This document shows positions 54,216-64,000 of a DNA stretch of 64,000 nt, one piece after another. A program made the translations under genes and the position numbers. The notes under the pieces were generated by a model. That model saw only the letters and a program-made list of their open reading frames with translations. It searched no databases and was not told where the DNA came from. Each line of letters starts with the position of its first letter. The stretch's first letter is position 1. The stretch comes from Lithodes maja (taxonomy: Eukaryota; Arthropoda; Malacostraca; Decapoda; Lithodidae): positions 62,001-126,000 of the forward strand of contig JBAKBP010004473.1 in the NCBI GenBank assembly GCA_037953745.1, in the 5' to 3' direction.

Positions 54216-57200
54216 CTAGGCCTGTGTATCCAGCTCAGTGCCAGTACTTGCATTGCTGCGGTCGTTCACGGTGTTGGCGGCGGCGGTAGCAGACGCAACA
54301 TTTTTACTATTCTGTATTTTTGCTTTGTAATCAAACTTCAAATCTTGCTTTCCCCATGCTTTATCAAGATTACTTTCAAACTTCCTTACTGATTCGGAAT
54401 CGACTACATACTGGGGCAGTGCGTTCCACTCATTTACCACTCTATCACAAAATGAGGTCTTTGCCTTTTCAAGCCTATTTCTTTTCTTGTAAATTTTCTT
54501 AGAGTGTCCTCTCGTTCTTGTTCCCTCCCGCATCAAGAAGATACCTTCACACACATCCTCATCGTACTTTCCTGACACTATCTTAAAAGTCTCTATCATA
54601 TCCCCTCTCTTTCTCCTATATGCCAGTGTCGGAAGTCCCAGTGTCCTCAACCTCTGCTCATAGTCCACGTTCTTCAACGTTGGTACCAGCTTGCTAGCTC
54701 TCCTCTGCACTTTCTCCACTGCTTCTATATCCTTTACCATATATGGAGCCCACACCTGATTCGCATATTCCAGGTGCGGCCTAACCAGCGCTGTATAGAG
54801 ATTCTGAAGATTTCTTCGTCAAGTGACACAAATGTCCTCCTTATCAGCCCTACAATTCTATTGGCTTTGTTTATCTTTTCCGCTAAATGTTCTGAGAAAT
54901 TTAACTTATTGTCTATCACTACTCCTATATCCTTTTCTGCATTCACTTCCTCCATCGCTTCATACATACTGTATCCTACCTTGTCTATCTTGCCTGTCCC
55001 AATCCGCATGTACTTGCATTTTTTTGGATGAAAAGGCATTAACCATTGCTCAGACCATCCCTTCATGCCCTCCACATCTCCTTGAAGCAATCCCACATCT
55101 TCCTTACTCCTCACTCTTCTATACAGCTTAGTGTCATCCTCATACAGGTATACCTCACTTCCATTAGTTATAACTTCAGGTAAGTCGTTGATAAACATAA
55201 CGAACAGTAGTGGTCCCAACATAGATCCCTGAGGTACCCCACTTGTAACTTCCCTCCACCCCGAGCCTATTCCATTCACCAGTACCCTATGTCTCCGATC
55301 TTTTAGGAAGGCATCTATCCATTTCACACATTTCTCTCCTATACCTTTTGATGATGTGTTCGCCACTCTTCTAGCGACACCAAGGAGCTTCTAATTTTCT
55401 CTATTAGCCTTTTATGTGGGACCTTATCGAAGGCCTTCAAAAAATCGCAATATACCACGTCTATAACATCCCCATCCTTCAGAATTTGCATCCAATCATC
55501 TACCACCTTAATTAGCTGTAACACCGTCGACCTCCCCGGCAAGAATCCGAACTGTCTCTCACTGAAAAGTTGGTTTGATTTCATATGTTCCATTATTCCT
55601 TCTCTAATTACAGTTTCCATTAGTTTACACACAACACTTGTCAAACTGACTGGTCTGTAGTTTCCTGGGTCATTTCTCTTTCCCTTCTTAAAAATAGCTG
55701 TTATGTTTGCCTCTCTCCAGTCCGTCGGATTTGTCCTGTATTAAAAGATACCTCAAATAACATTTTAATGGCTCTACTACATCTCACCTCCTTCCTTTAT
55801 GATTCTTGGATGTATCCCATCCGGTCCCGGGGACTTACTTCTGTTCATTTTCCTATAGCACTCCTTATTCTAGCATGGGAAAACTCTAGTTCTAGTACTG
55901 GTGCTGCTTGATGGGAATATTAGGCACTGCATCATCCGACTCCACTGTAAGTACCTCCCCAAAGTATTTCCCCAGCACCTCTGCTTTCTCCTTATCAGTT
56001 TCTGCTCTATTTTATCATCAAGTCTCCTATCAGTTCTGGGATACCTACTCTTCTTGTTAACTTTTCTTGGATATACTTCCAGAATATTTTTGGATTATCC
56101 TTCACATTTCTAGCTATCTCTCTCTCCCTCTCCTTCACCCCCCTCCTTGTCTCCCACCTTATTTTATTGTTTATTTGTCTGCGTTCCAAATCCACTTCTT
56201 TAGTTTCTATACTAGATCCATTGTTCTTTTTTTTTTAATTTTAGTCTTTCCACAAACATTTCTTTCTTCTTATCAATGTCCAAAGCTTTCTTTTCATTGG
56301 CAATTCTGGGTTCATTCTTTTCCTCAATTTTGTTTTATCCTTATATTCTCTTACTGGTACACATTTGGATATAGCATTCTCCAGTTTGACTCTAATCTTC
56401 CTCCACATTCCTTCAGCGTCTTCCCCGTTCAAGTACTCCCCCCAGTCAATGTCCAAACACCTTCTCAGCAGCTCATAATCTGCTCTATCATACATGTATA
56501 TTTTTTTGTTTTGCTTCTATTATCCCTCTCTGTTTTAATATTGCAACTAAAACTTATACAGGCATGGTCACTACGACCTATAGGGCTATCCACATTGACA
56601 TTTTCCACTATATCCTCTTCATTGCTAAATATCAAATCTAGTACACTCCCCTGCGTCCCATCTCTGTATCTTGTCATCTCGGTAATATGTTGCGTTAAAA
56701 AAACAATCTCTCACTTTCTCTATGAACTTGTTTTCCAGACTACACTGTCCCGCTGGAGTAGTATAATTTGCCCAGTTGATCCTTGGCAAATTGAAATCTA
56801 TCAATATTTTATATTTGTTCTCTATTATCTATTTCCTCCATTGCTTTCAGTAGGTTATCATCCTCTTCTCTATTATTATTTGAGCTTCTATATGTAGAGG
56901 CAATTAGAATTGACCCTCTTGCACATTTTACTTCAATACACAAATACTCACAATACTGCTGTCTCATATCCACCTCATTTACCTTGAGCTCTTTTCTTAC
57001 ATAAATAAACAGTCCTCTTCCAACCTCTGCTCTAATAGCATTCCTCTCGTATGACTCAATACCCTCCAAACTATACTCCACCAGTTCCCTTTCAATTCTA
57101 GCATTTTTTGGTCTTACTTCCTGTAAGGCTATGACATCAAGTTTGTCCTCTTCATCCTGCAACCTACATATCAGTTCTCTTTTCTTGTCCTGGGTAAACA

Positions 57201-57240
57201 CATCATCATTACTAAACATAATCCTTAATCTTTCTACCAT
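54216..57240 (-). pseudogene. CR1-3 ORF2 (many frameshifts)
   Basis: Pieces in minus-strand order: 56809-57240 (endonuclease N-half, LDVIALQEVRPKN, GRGLFIYVRKE), 56241-56677, 55339-55644 (QFGFLPGRSTVL), 54734-55366 (GVPQGSMLGPLLF; active-site region reads LYEDDTK instead of YADD) and 54216-54755 (C-terminal end). A segment of about 40 bp near 55344-55383 is absent from the other copies. The changed active site and at least four frameshifts make it inactive. Confidence 0.8.
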
Positions 57241-57382
57241 TCCTTCAGCAGCTACATCATCCCGCTCCTCCTGTCTGTACCCTACTCCCCCCCCCCCCCC
57301 CTAGCACTACTGGGTCTGCAGCTTCGTCTCTCCCCGAGACTCCTCCACCCTGCTCTCCCCCTCTGCCACAACCTTTATCACA

Positions 57383-59372
57383 TGCTAAAAATCGCATTAA
57401 GGACCTGGTCCTCGAACAAGTGTGTAACACTGACAATCCCAATGGGATCTTCAACCTAGCTAGGCGAGTTAAAAATGACAGTAGGGATATTATAGGTGAA
57501 CAGTGTGTTAGAAATGATAATGGGAAGACTGTGTATGCAGAAAATGAAATCAGAGAAGCATGGAAGGTACACTATGAACGATTGCTAAATGTAGAGTTTG
57601 AATGGGATAAGGAACAGCTTAGTATCGAAAAACCAATATCTGGGCCCCCTCCTTTGATAGCACCAGCTGTAGTGAGCGACGCAATCAATAAAATGAAGGA
57701 CGGTAAAGCTCCAGGTTGCTCCGACATTGTCGCTGAGATGATAAAAGCCTCAGGGGAGATTGGTGTAAACTTAGTCACTGAGTTGATAAACACCATTATT
57801 AAAGATGAGAAAATCCCAGAGGATTGGCTCAAAAGTGTAATAGTAAATATATACAAAGGAAAAGGGGATGCGCTAGATAGAGGAAATTATAGGGGCCTGA
57901 AAATGCTTGACCAAATCATGAAGGTCTGTGAGAGAGTCCTTGAGGGTTTGGTCAGGCAAAGCATCTCTATTGATGATATGCAGTTTGGTTTTATGCCAGG
58001 ACGTGGTACAACCGATGCTATCTTCATAGTCAGGCAGATACAGGAAAGATACTTACTAAAAGGCAGGGATCTTTACTTTGTGTTTGTGGACCTGGAGAAG
58101 GCCTTTGATAGGGTACCTAGAGATGTTGTACAGTGGGCTATGAGGAAACTTGGTGTGGAAGAGTGGCTGGTGCGTGTGATAATGAAGATGTATGAGGATT
58201 CGCGAAGTTCGGTGAGGGTGAAGGGTGTATTGAGTGATGAGTTCGCAGTCCGTGTTGGAGTCCATCAGGGTTCAGTGTTAAGCCCCCTCCTCTTTATTAT
58301 GGTCTTGGAGGCGCTGTCTAGAAATTTTAGAGGCGGACTCCCGTTGGAACTGTTTTATGCAGACGATTTAGTCCTAATAGCTGACAGTATGCAGGATGCT
58401 GAGGCCAAATTCAGAGAGTGGAGAGAGGGCATGGCGAGCAAGGGTTTAAGAGTCAATATTAACAAAACCAAGGTTATGCATTGTAGTTTGAGACGAGGCA
58501 ATGTGGAAAAGAGCGGTGCATACCCATGTGCAGTGTGTGGAAAGGGAGTGGGCGTTAACTCAATTCAATGTAGCATCTGTCGATGTTGGGTACACCATGG
58601 GAGTAAGCGCTGTAGTAGAATAAAGGGGCCCCTGCCGAAGGATAAGTCAGAAATAGAGAAATTTGAGTGCGTAGTGTGCAAAGGCGAGCTTGTGTTAAGA
58701 GATGATCCTGTGGCTGTGAATTTTGGAAATGAGTCTTTGGAGCTGGTGAACAAGTTTTGTTACCTAGGAGATACCATCTCTGCCGGTGGTGGGGCTGAGG
58801 CTGCCACTGTTGCTAGAATTAGGTGTGGCTGGGGGAAGTTCAGAGAATTGATGCCAATCCTGACCATGAAAAGAATGCCTCTCCCCCTGAAGGGAAAGGT
58901 GTATGCCTCATGTGTTAGAAGTGCAATGACGTATGCCTCAGAAACATGGGCCGTTAAAGTAGAGGATGTCAACAGAATGGAGCGTAATGAGATGAGAATG
59001 GTGAGATGGATGTGTGGGGCCAGGCTACAGGATAGAATAACAAATGTTGAGCTGAGGAGACGTTTAGGTATAAAGAGTATTAGCGAGGTGATGCGTACAA
59101 GTAGACTGGGATGGTATGGACATGTGGAGAGAATGGATGAACAAAATTGGGTGAAAAAATGCAGGTCTGTGATTGTGGAGGGAGCTGCACCAAGGGGTGG
59201 ACCGAGGAAGACCTGGGATCGGACTATACGCGCCGATCTCAAATCCAAGAACTTGACAAGTGAAGCAGCCCTTAACAGGGTTGCCTGGAATGCTGCCATT
59301 AGGACAAGAGACTGAAACTGCACTTATGTGTGGAACACTCAGTCTTAAAATTTTATGTATGTATGTATGTAT
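57383..59372 (+). mobile_element. 5'-truncated RTE-like LINE with (ATGT)n tail
   Basis: Inserted in CR1-3: the flanking CR1 text (TTATCACA and TTCTCTTCC) rejoins against CR1-2. The 3' end is TTTTATGTATGTATGTAT. It contains one open frame to 59315. The endonuclease is missing. Confidence 0.8.
57385..59315 (+). pseudogene. RTE-like RT with inserted zinc finger (5'-truncated)
   Basis: The frame is open from the truncation point to TGA 59313. RT motifs: GKAPGCSDIVAEMI, FVFVDLEKAFDRVPRDVV, GVHQGSVLSPLLF and LFYADDLVLIAD (catalytic bases 58362-58367). After the palm comes a cysteine/histidine cluster (about 58520-58690): PCAVCGKGVG, QCSICRCWVHH, then CSRI and CVVCKGE, a PHD/RING-like zinc-binding insert. 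The C-terminal part has FCYLGDTISAGGGAEAA and LGWYGHVERM. About 640 codons remain; the endonuclease and any start are lost. Unlike its host CR1-3 it shows no stops, so it is a younger insertion. Confidence 0.8.
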
Positions 59373-60390
59373 TCTCTTCCTTCCCAGATCTCCTTCTCCC
59401 TTCTATTCGTATAAACCACTTCTTCAATTTCCCGTCCTTCACTCTCCAGAAAAACTTCCTCTTATCCTCCACACCCAACTTTCCATTATCCTCATCAGCC
59501 TTTTCCTGTAATTCCTTTATTTTTTTTCTTTGTTCTTTGCTCAAATCCTTCTTTAGTCTTATATGTTTCAGTTCGTCATTTGTGTTTAGTCTCCAACAAA
59601 AATTTGTCAGTCTCTGCCACTGCCCTGGTTTTAAACTGTACTCTTATATGTCTCATCTCCCCCCTTCTATATCTACCTATCCTACTGACTTCCTCCACCT
59701 GCCCCTCCCATCCACATCCATCCACATCCACAGCTTTCATGACCTCCTTCACATTCTCCATATCTCTCACCTTTCTCACTCCATTATCATTCATATATGA
59801 GCCTCCATATCTCCATGCATGATTACACCCCTATCCCTGTCCATTGCCTGCCTCACGACACTCTCCTTGTTCTTCATGACACCTACGACTGCACTCTCAA
59901 AAGTTTTTTTGGTCGTATTCATTTCTTCCTTTTGTTCTTTCATAATATCCTCCAAAGCCTTAACTTTCTGTTCACCTACCACCATCCATGCAGTTGACTC
60001 CTTCACTTCCTTGAATCGTCCTTCGTATTCCTTCAGCTGCTCCTTCAATGCCATATTCTCTGCTCCCAATTCCTCTACCCTTTTTAATACCATCTCTAGG
60101 CTATTATTAACTTCCGAAATAGGCCTACATTCGCTTCCTTCACTAGCCCTATTCCCTGCTCCACCTGACACACCACATAGTTCACACAGTACCTTAACTT
60201 TCTCACCAATATCCCCCTTCCATTTCTCCGTATCACTCTTCCACTTTTCCAAATCCTTCACAACATTAATAACCTCTTCTAACTTCTTATCTGTACAGTA
60301 CTCCTAAACCCACGAAACCGTTTTAGCCTTTCTTCCGTCTCCGAAATTCCCGCAATTCCATCCGCCATTTTTGTTTACAATCACAACAAC
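59373..60390 (-). pseudogene. CR1-3 ORF1 (broken)
   Basis: Minus-strand fragments 59791-60261, 59576-59794 and 59353-59544 are about 80% like CR1-2 ORF1 (LEKWKSDTEKWKGDIGEKVK; MALKEQLKEYEGRFKEVKE). At least three frame changes separate them. Confidence 0.78.
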
Positions 60391-60592
60391 TCCAGCTGTC
60401 CCGTTGTTACACTACTCTTATTACAATATAATTATCACCCCTCCACCACACCAATTTATCTTCCAAACACTTCACAAGTCCTTCCTCTCCTCACTAGCTC
60501 AGTATGCACTCGAAATTCTGTGATATTTAATCGTGCCCATGATAATATACCGGAGCCTCAAAATATGCATCCGCCTCCTGCCATCACCGCGC

Positions 60593-61060
60593 ACCAACGA
60601 TCTAAACAAAAGGTTCCAAAAATTCCTCGCCTTGAGGATCAGGCAAGAGGCTTACGTCTTTCAGAGATTACCCTTCGAGTTGAACCTGGCACCGAGAATT
60701 TTCACAAAATTAGTCCGGCAAGCCCTGATGCCATTATTAGCTCAAGGGATCAAGGTGATGTGGTATCTAGACGACTGGCTGGTAGTGGCAGAGTCAGAGA
60801 GTTTATGTCAGATTCATGTTAACCAAGTGATAAATCATGTACAGACCCTAGGGTTCAAGGTCAACTTGGCAAAGTCTCTCCTTGTCCCCACACAGGAAAT
60901 TCAATGGATAGGGCTGGTCTGGGACACGGCCAATCTGACTCTCACTCGGAGTGTGGACAACCGCAACAGGTTTCGCAGGAAACTGTTTAGTTTTCTCCAC
61001 AGTCGGAATACGACGAGGAAGACATGGGAATCTCTGGTCGGTTCTCTCAATTGGATCTAA
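60593..61060 (+). pseudogene. DIRS D reverse transcriptase, palm and thumb
   Basis: Text continues from 54160: DLNKRFQKFLALRIRQEAYV, FQRLPFELNLAPRIFTKLV, then the active site MWYLDDWLV (Asp codons 60770-60775) and SVDNRNRFRR..TWESLVGSLNWI. The frame is open across the fragment and ends in a stop just past the thumb at 61058-61060. Downstream RNase H is in another frame, so one frameshift lies between. The catalytic Asp pair is intact here, unlike in copy C. Confidence 0.85.
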
Positions 61061-61755
61061 TTAACTGTGAAGTTGGGCCGGCTGAAAGTAAAAAGATTAA
61101 TCATGGAAGGCAACAAAGTTTTCCTCTTTAGCCGGCGGGAAAGTTATGGGCCATTCCTCCATTAATTCACAACTTACTGTCGGTCTGGGCAAGGACAGAA
61201 ACACTGCACTCGATAATGACATGGGTTTCTCCTCCACCTACGGTATGGGTAGACACAGATGCTTCAGGGACAATAGGCTGGGGATATCAGTCAAACCTAG
61301 GCCACCAGGGCCAAGGTCTTTGGTCCCAAGACAAGAACTTTCATATAAACCAACAAGAACTCTTAGTTCCACTGTTTTTCCTTCAAACTCACGGCTCTTC
61401 ATTACAAGGGAAGTCAATTGCGTTCCGTATGGACAACTTGAATGCGGTGCACTGCATTCAAAAGAAAGGGTCAACAAGGTCTCGGAAGTTGCGGGAATTG
61501 TCAGAACAGATTTTTGCTCTAGCCAAATCGCTGAGCATTCATCTAAATGCATCTTACCTCCCGGGTGTAGCGAACGTCTGGGCAGGCGCTCTGTCCCGGA
61601 GACAGAGCACCTCGGTAGAATGGGCACTCAGACAAAACATCTTCAACAAGATGATTGCAAAGCCATACCATCCACAAGTGGATCTATTTGCGTCAGTAGG
61701 GAACCACAGGCTACCTCTCTACCTAACCCGCCGGGAAGTGACTTCGGCGGGGGGG
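61061..61755 (+). pseudogene. DIRS D RNase H
   Basis: RNase H of the DIRS polyprotein, best from 61240: WVDTDASGTIGWGYQ (Asp), INQQELLVPLFFLQ (Glu), AFRMDNLNAVHCIQ (Asp) and VANVWAGALSR. In the last motif copy C has ADALS; here codon 61585-61587 is GGC, giving Gly at the fourth acidic position. That alone should impair catalysis. It is followed by HPQVDLFASVGNHRLPLYLT. The frame then meets a G10 run at about 61750. Confidence 0.82.
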
Positions 61756-61980
61756 GGGTCCCAACGCATTATCAGAGGACTGGAACAAATGGAATTCCAT
61801 CTATCTTTTTCCGCCTCCAGACGCTTCACTCATGCGTCAGGTAGTTCACAAACTATGGGGTTACCGAGGCCTAGTCTCGATGATCGCGCTACTATGTCCG
61901 GCTCAGTTGTGGTACCACCAGTTGAAAACGTGGTGCGAGAACCCGGTGTCACTCCCGGTCTCGTCCTTCCACTTGGAAAC
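61756..61980 (+). pseudogene. DIRS D linker domain, out of frame
   Basis: In the frame shifted at the G run the text reads NSIYLFPPPDASLMRQVVHK, then LWGYRGLVSMIALLCPAQLW and HQLKTWCENPVSLPV. This is the usual DIRS segment between RNase H and recombinase; copy C has NSIYLFSAARR and HLNTWCTHPVSLPV. The continuous frame through here (61216-62457) reads nonsense, so the G run caused a frameshift that is later compensated. Confidence 0.7.
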
Positions 61981-62442
61981 AATTGGCAACCTAGAGACCT
62001 TGCTGACTTTTGCCTTATGGACATTCAGAATGCCAAATGGCTAACTCAGTATGGAGAGAGTGTTACAAGTAAATTTCTTAATCAGTATACTATGTCCACC
62101 AAGAGACAATACCAATCACATTGGAAAACGTTCACAACCTGGATAGTGGAAACAGCGCAAACAGACGCCTCAGTGGCTCTGATTTTTAAATACTTAGATT
62201 ATTTGTTTGAACATAAGCGCTTCTCAGTAGTTACACTAAAGAATCACTTGTCTGCCATTAGGAACCCCTTTTTCGACCTCACTGGTCTATCCATACCGCA
62301 GGCAGAGGAGAAAGGGTTCATGAGGGCATGTTTCAAGCTACGCCCACCACCATGTCAGCTCATGCCTACCTGGTCGTTAGACAAAGCTTTGGCATTGCTT
62401 CACTCGCGCAAGTATAACCATGCACCGGATTTTGATTCATTA
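61981..62442 (+). pseudogene. DIRS D tyrosine recombinase, N-terminal part
   Basis: Core-binding domain: MDIQNAKWLTQYGESVTSKF, NQYTMSTKRQYQSHWKTF, VALIFKYLDYLFEHKRFSV, TLKNHLSAIRNPFF and GFMRACFKLRPPPCQLMPTW. It matches copy C (minus strand, 4740-5007) and extends it. It is interrupted at the TTAA of the palindromic element at 62443; the catalytic domain follows at 63286. Confidence 0.82.
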
Positions 62443-63220
62443 TTAACCCTTGTCTAGCGGGGTGTTTTGGGCTCATTTGGGCATATTCAGGCCCTCCTGC
62501 ATGATAAATCAAGCATCTGCATGAACAAAAAATTATTTAGCAAAAAACTAGGCGCTAAAAGCTTCAAAATGAGACCAGAACGAGCTACGTTGCAGTGGTG
62601 CCACGAACATGGGAGTTTAGCATATATCGGTATATTTTTCCCAGCTATGCTCACTACTGGCTACACTGCCGGCCTCTCGAGAACACAGGGAACATGAGTT
62701 AATGGGCGGCGGTAAGCCCTGGGAGTCGGCTGTCTGGCCCGCTGCGCTCCCGGCCATTTGCACTCGATTTTAACCCTTTAAAAGCCTTCACTCCTTATTG
62801 GCGGCGCTCGACTTAAGTCGTGCACCAATTTGCTGCAAGTTAGGAGCATTATTAAGGCTTTTAAAGGGTTAAAATCGAGTGCAAATGGCCGGGAGCACAG
62901 CGGGACAGACAGCCGACTCCCAGGGCTTACCACCGCCCATTAACTCATGTTCCCTGTGTTCTCGAGAGGCCGGCAGTGTAGCCAGTAGTGAGCATAGCTG
63001 GGAAAAATATACCGATATATGCTAAACTCCCATGTTCGTGGCATCGCTGCAAGAGAACCACGAGTGCTACGTAGCTCGTTCTGGTCTCATTTTGAAGCTT
63101 TTAGTGCCTAGTTTTTTGCTAAATATTTTTTTTTTTGTTCATGCAGATGCTTGATTTATCATGCAGGAGGGCCTGAATATGCCCAAATGAGCCCAAAACA
63201 CCCCGCTAGACAAGGGTTAA
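62443..63220. mobile_element. Palindromic TTAA foldback element inside the recombinase
   Basis: The left arm from TTAACCCTTGTCTAGCGGGG is mirrored by the right arm ending CCCCGCTAGACAAGGGTTAA. The arms are over 300 bp and almost exact inverted copies. The centre (62770-62872) is a smaller TTAA-bounded inverted repeat, TTAACCCTTTAAAAGCC..GGCTTTTAAAGGGTTAA. TTAA flanks suggest piggyBac-type mobilisation. No coding content. Confidence 0.85.
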
Positions 63221-63285
63221 TAATGATCCTAACTTGCTGCAAATTGGTGCACGACTTAAGTCGAGCGCCGCCAATAAGGGGTTAA
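63221..63285. repeat. Extra inverted copy of the foldback core
   Basis: TAATGATCCTAACTTGCTGC, then AAATTGGTGCACGACTTAAG to GGGGTTAA repeats the core sequence 62790-62855 in inverted orientation just outside the right arm. The recombinase resumes immediately after, so this piece was probably in place before or with the foldback element. Confidence 0.7.
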
Positions 63286-63838
63286 AGAAGGCTGTGTTCC
63301 TTATGGCTTTGGCGACAGGAAACAGAGTATCTGAGCTGGCGGCGATGAGCAACGAACCTAACTGCCTCAGGTTTGGGAGAATGAACGAACACTTACAAAT
63401 CGCTCCGTCTGCCACGTTCATTGCAAAGAATGAACATTGTGATGATGTATTCTCAGAATTTACAGTCCCGGCGCTGAACCGCGGACATACACATCATCTT
63501 TTGTGCCCAGTACAGGCTTTACTTAAGTTTATGAGGGTAGCACAACCTCAACAACCAAGCTTCCTATGGGTCAACCAAGCAGGTAATCGCATCACGAGAA
63601 GGAAATTGTCTTCTTTACTCGTAGACGTAATTAGGGATAGTAATCCCGGCATAGCGGGCAGAGCCCATGACATAAGAAAGTGGGCCGTCTCCCTGAGATT
63701 TTTGCAAAATTATTCAATTGACGACATAGCTAACACGAAGTTGTGGGCTTCCAATCATACTTTCTTGATGCGATACCTGTCGGTGGCTCTGGATAAACCA
63801 AAACTGACCTGTGTGGCGTTGTGGCAGCAGGTCTAGTA
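63286..63838 (+). pseudogene. DIRS D tyrosine recombinase, catalytic part
   Basis: Catalytic residues are visible: Arg in ATGNRVSELAAM (63324-63326), His and Arg in AHDIRKW (63666-63668 and 63675-63677) and the tyrosine in FLMRYLSVAL (63774-63776). The stop is at 63836-63838, the same place as in copy C. The fragment is open (open frame 63234-63836); loss of function comes from the foldback element that splits it from the N-terminal part. Confidence 0.85.
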
Positions 63839-64000
63839 GTCAATGTACTATTACTAATTAAGTGCTATTCTTAAAAGGTGAAAAGGAGGGGGGGGGGGGG
63901 AATGCTAGAAAGCTCAAAGACCCCTAGAGCCCCTCCGCCGGATATTGTGATAAGTTCACGAACTGTGATACTTAATAAGTCGAGCTGGTTCCACAGCTCA
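63839..64000 (+). other. DIRS D 3' non-coding region (start)
   Basis: It carries a G14 tract near 63887-63900 like those after the recombinase in copies A and C, then unique sequence to the window end. The ICR and 3' ITR are expected downstream, outside the window. Confidence 0.6.

Larger units (their letters stand above)
54161..60592 (-). mobile_element. CR1-3: CR1-type LINE with RTE-like insertion
   Basis: The 3' end has three TTTCT(T/A)ACAG units (54163-54192). The 5' end near 60592 matches the CR1-2 5' region. Protein text of DIRS D RT rejoins across it (HVPIN and DLNKRF). It is more degraded than CR1-2. A truncated RTE-like LINE occupies 57383-59372. Confidence 0.85.
19316..64000 (+). 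mobile_element. DIRS copy D: nested DIRS1-like element, 3' end outside the window
   Basis: The 5' end ATTTATTAGTGGCCCC at 19316 follows ACATAT, the same AT context as copy C. Fragments in order: ITR/leader 19316-19540 and 21431-22801; gag 22802-23241, 27719-28368, 32771-33608, 35028-35691, 36320-36471 and 41891-42004; RT about 53690-54160 and 60593-61060; RNase H 61216-61755; linker; recombinase 61980-62442 and 63286-63838. Adjacent fragments rejoin in protein alignment against copies A and C, which supports one original element cut by later insertions. About 7 kb of DIRS is spread over 44.7 kb. Confidence 0.82.

Noticed and set aside
1..64000. Bacterial operons, phage genes or ribosome binding sites
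   Set aside because: No prokaryotic gene organisation. All coding text belongs to eukaryotic transposable elements.

Overview
The window is a stack of eukaryotic transposable elements nested inside one another. I see no host gene, no intact tRNA or rRNA gene, and nothing bacterial. DIRS1-like tyrosine-recombinase retrotransposons, CR1-, L2-, RTE- and I/Jockey-type LINEs, piggyBac and Tigger/pogo DNA transposons, TTAA-type MITEs and a tRNA-like SINE fit an arthropod with a large repeat-rich genome. A decapod crustacean is my best guess, because DIRS1-like elements are known to be abundant there. That placement is inference.

Layout. (1) 1-18062 is DIRS copy A (+; its 5' end lies outside). Its gag is split by CR1-1 (2286-2855 and 11444-12637), and CR1-1 is itself split by a complete minus-strand DIRS, copy C (2856-11443). 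Copy C has both inverted terminal repeats and an internal complementary region that equals its two joined ends. Copy A also carries two TTAA MITEs and shows no reverse transcriptase (RT), RNase H or recombinase. (2) 18063-19315 holds the 3' end of DIRS copy B, into which A inserted, joined tail-to-head to the 5' end of copy E. (3) From 19316 to beyond the window runs DIRS copy D (+), inserted in E. It is cut by a Tigger-like element (19541-21430), a SINE-like segment, piggyBac-1 (23242-27718, open transposase), CR1-2 (28369-32770), an unidentified insert (33609-35027), a TTAA MITE, piggyBac-2 (36472-41890, with two nested Tigger elements), an L2-like LINE (42005 to about 53590), CR1-3 (54161-60592, with a truncated RTE-like LINE) and a palindromic TTAA element (62443-63220). 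The D fragments read in order as gag, RT, RNase H, linker and tyrosine recombinase.

The deepest nest lies in D: L2 LINE > I/Jockey LINE > TTAA MITE > RTE LINE > 169-bp SINE. Target-site duplications (TSDs) at several levels let the insertions be ordered. Two elements look youngest: piggyBac-1, with an open 969-codon transposase and three Asp residues, and the RTE at 47310-50707, whose reading frame is interrupted only by the SINE.

The elements do not form a pathway. Likely cross-mobilisation pairs are piggyBac-1/2 with the TTAA MITEs at 14357 and 44372, and the RTE with the GATA-tailed SINE, which shares its 3' hairpin and tail.
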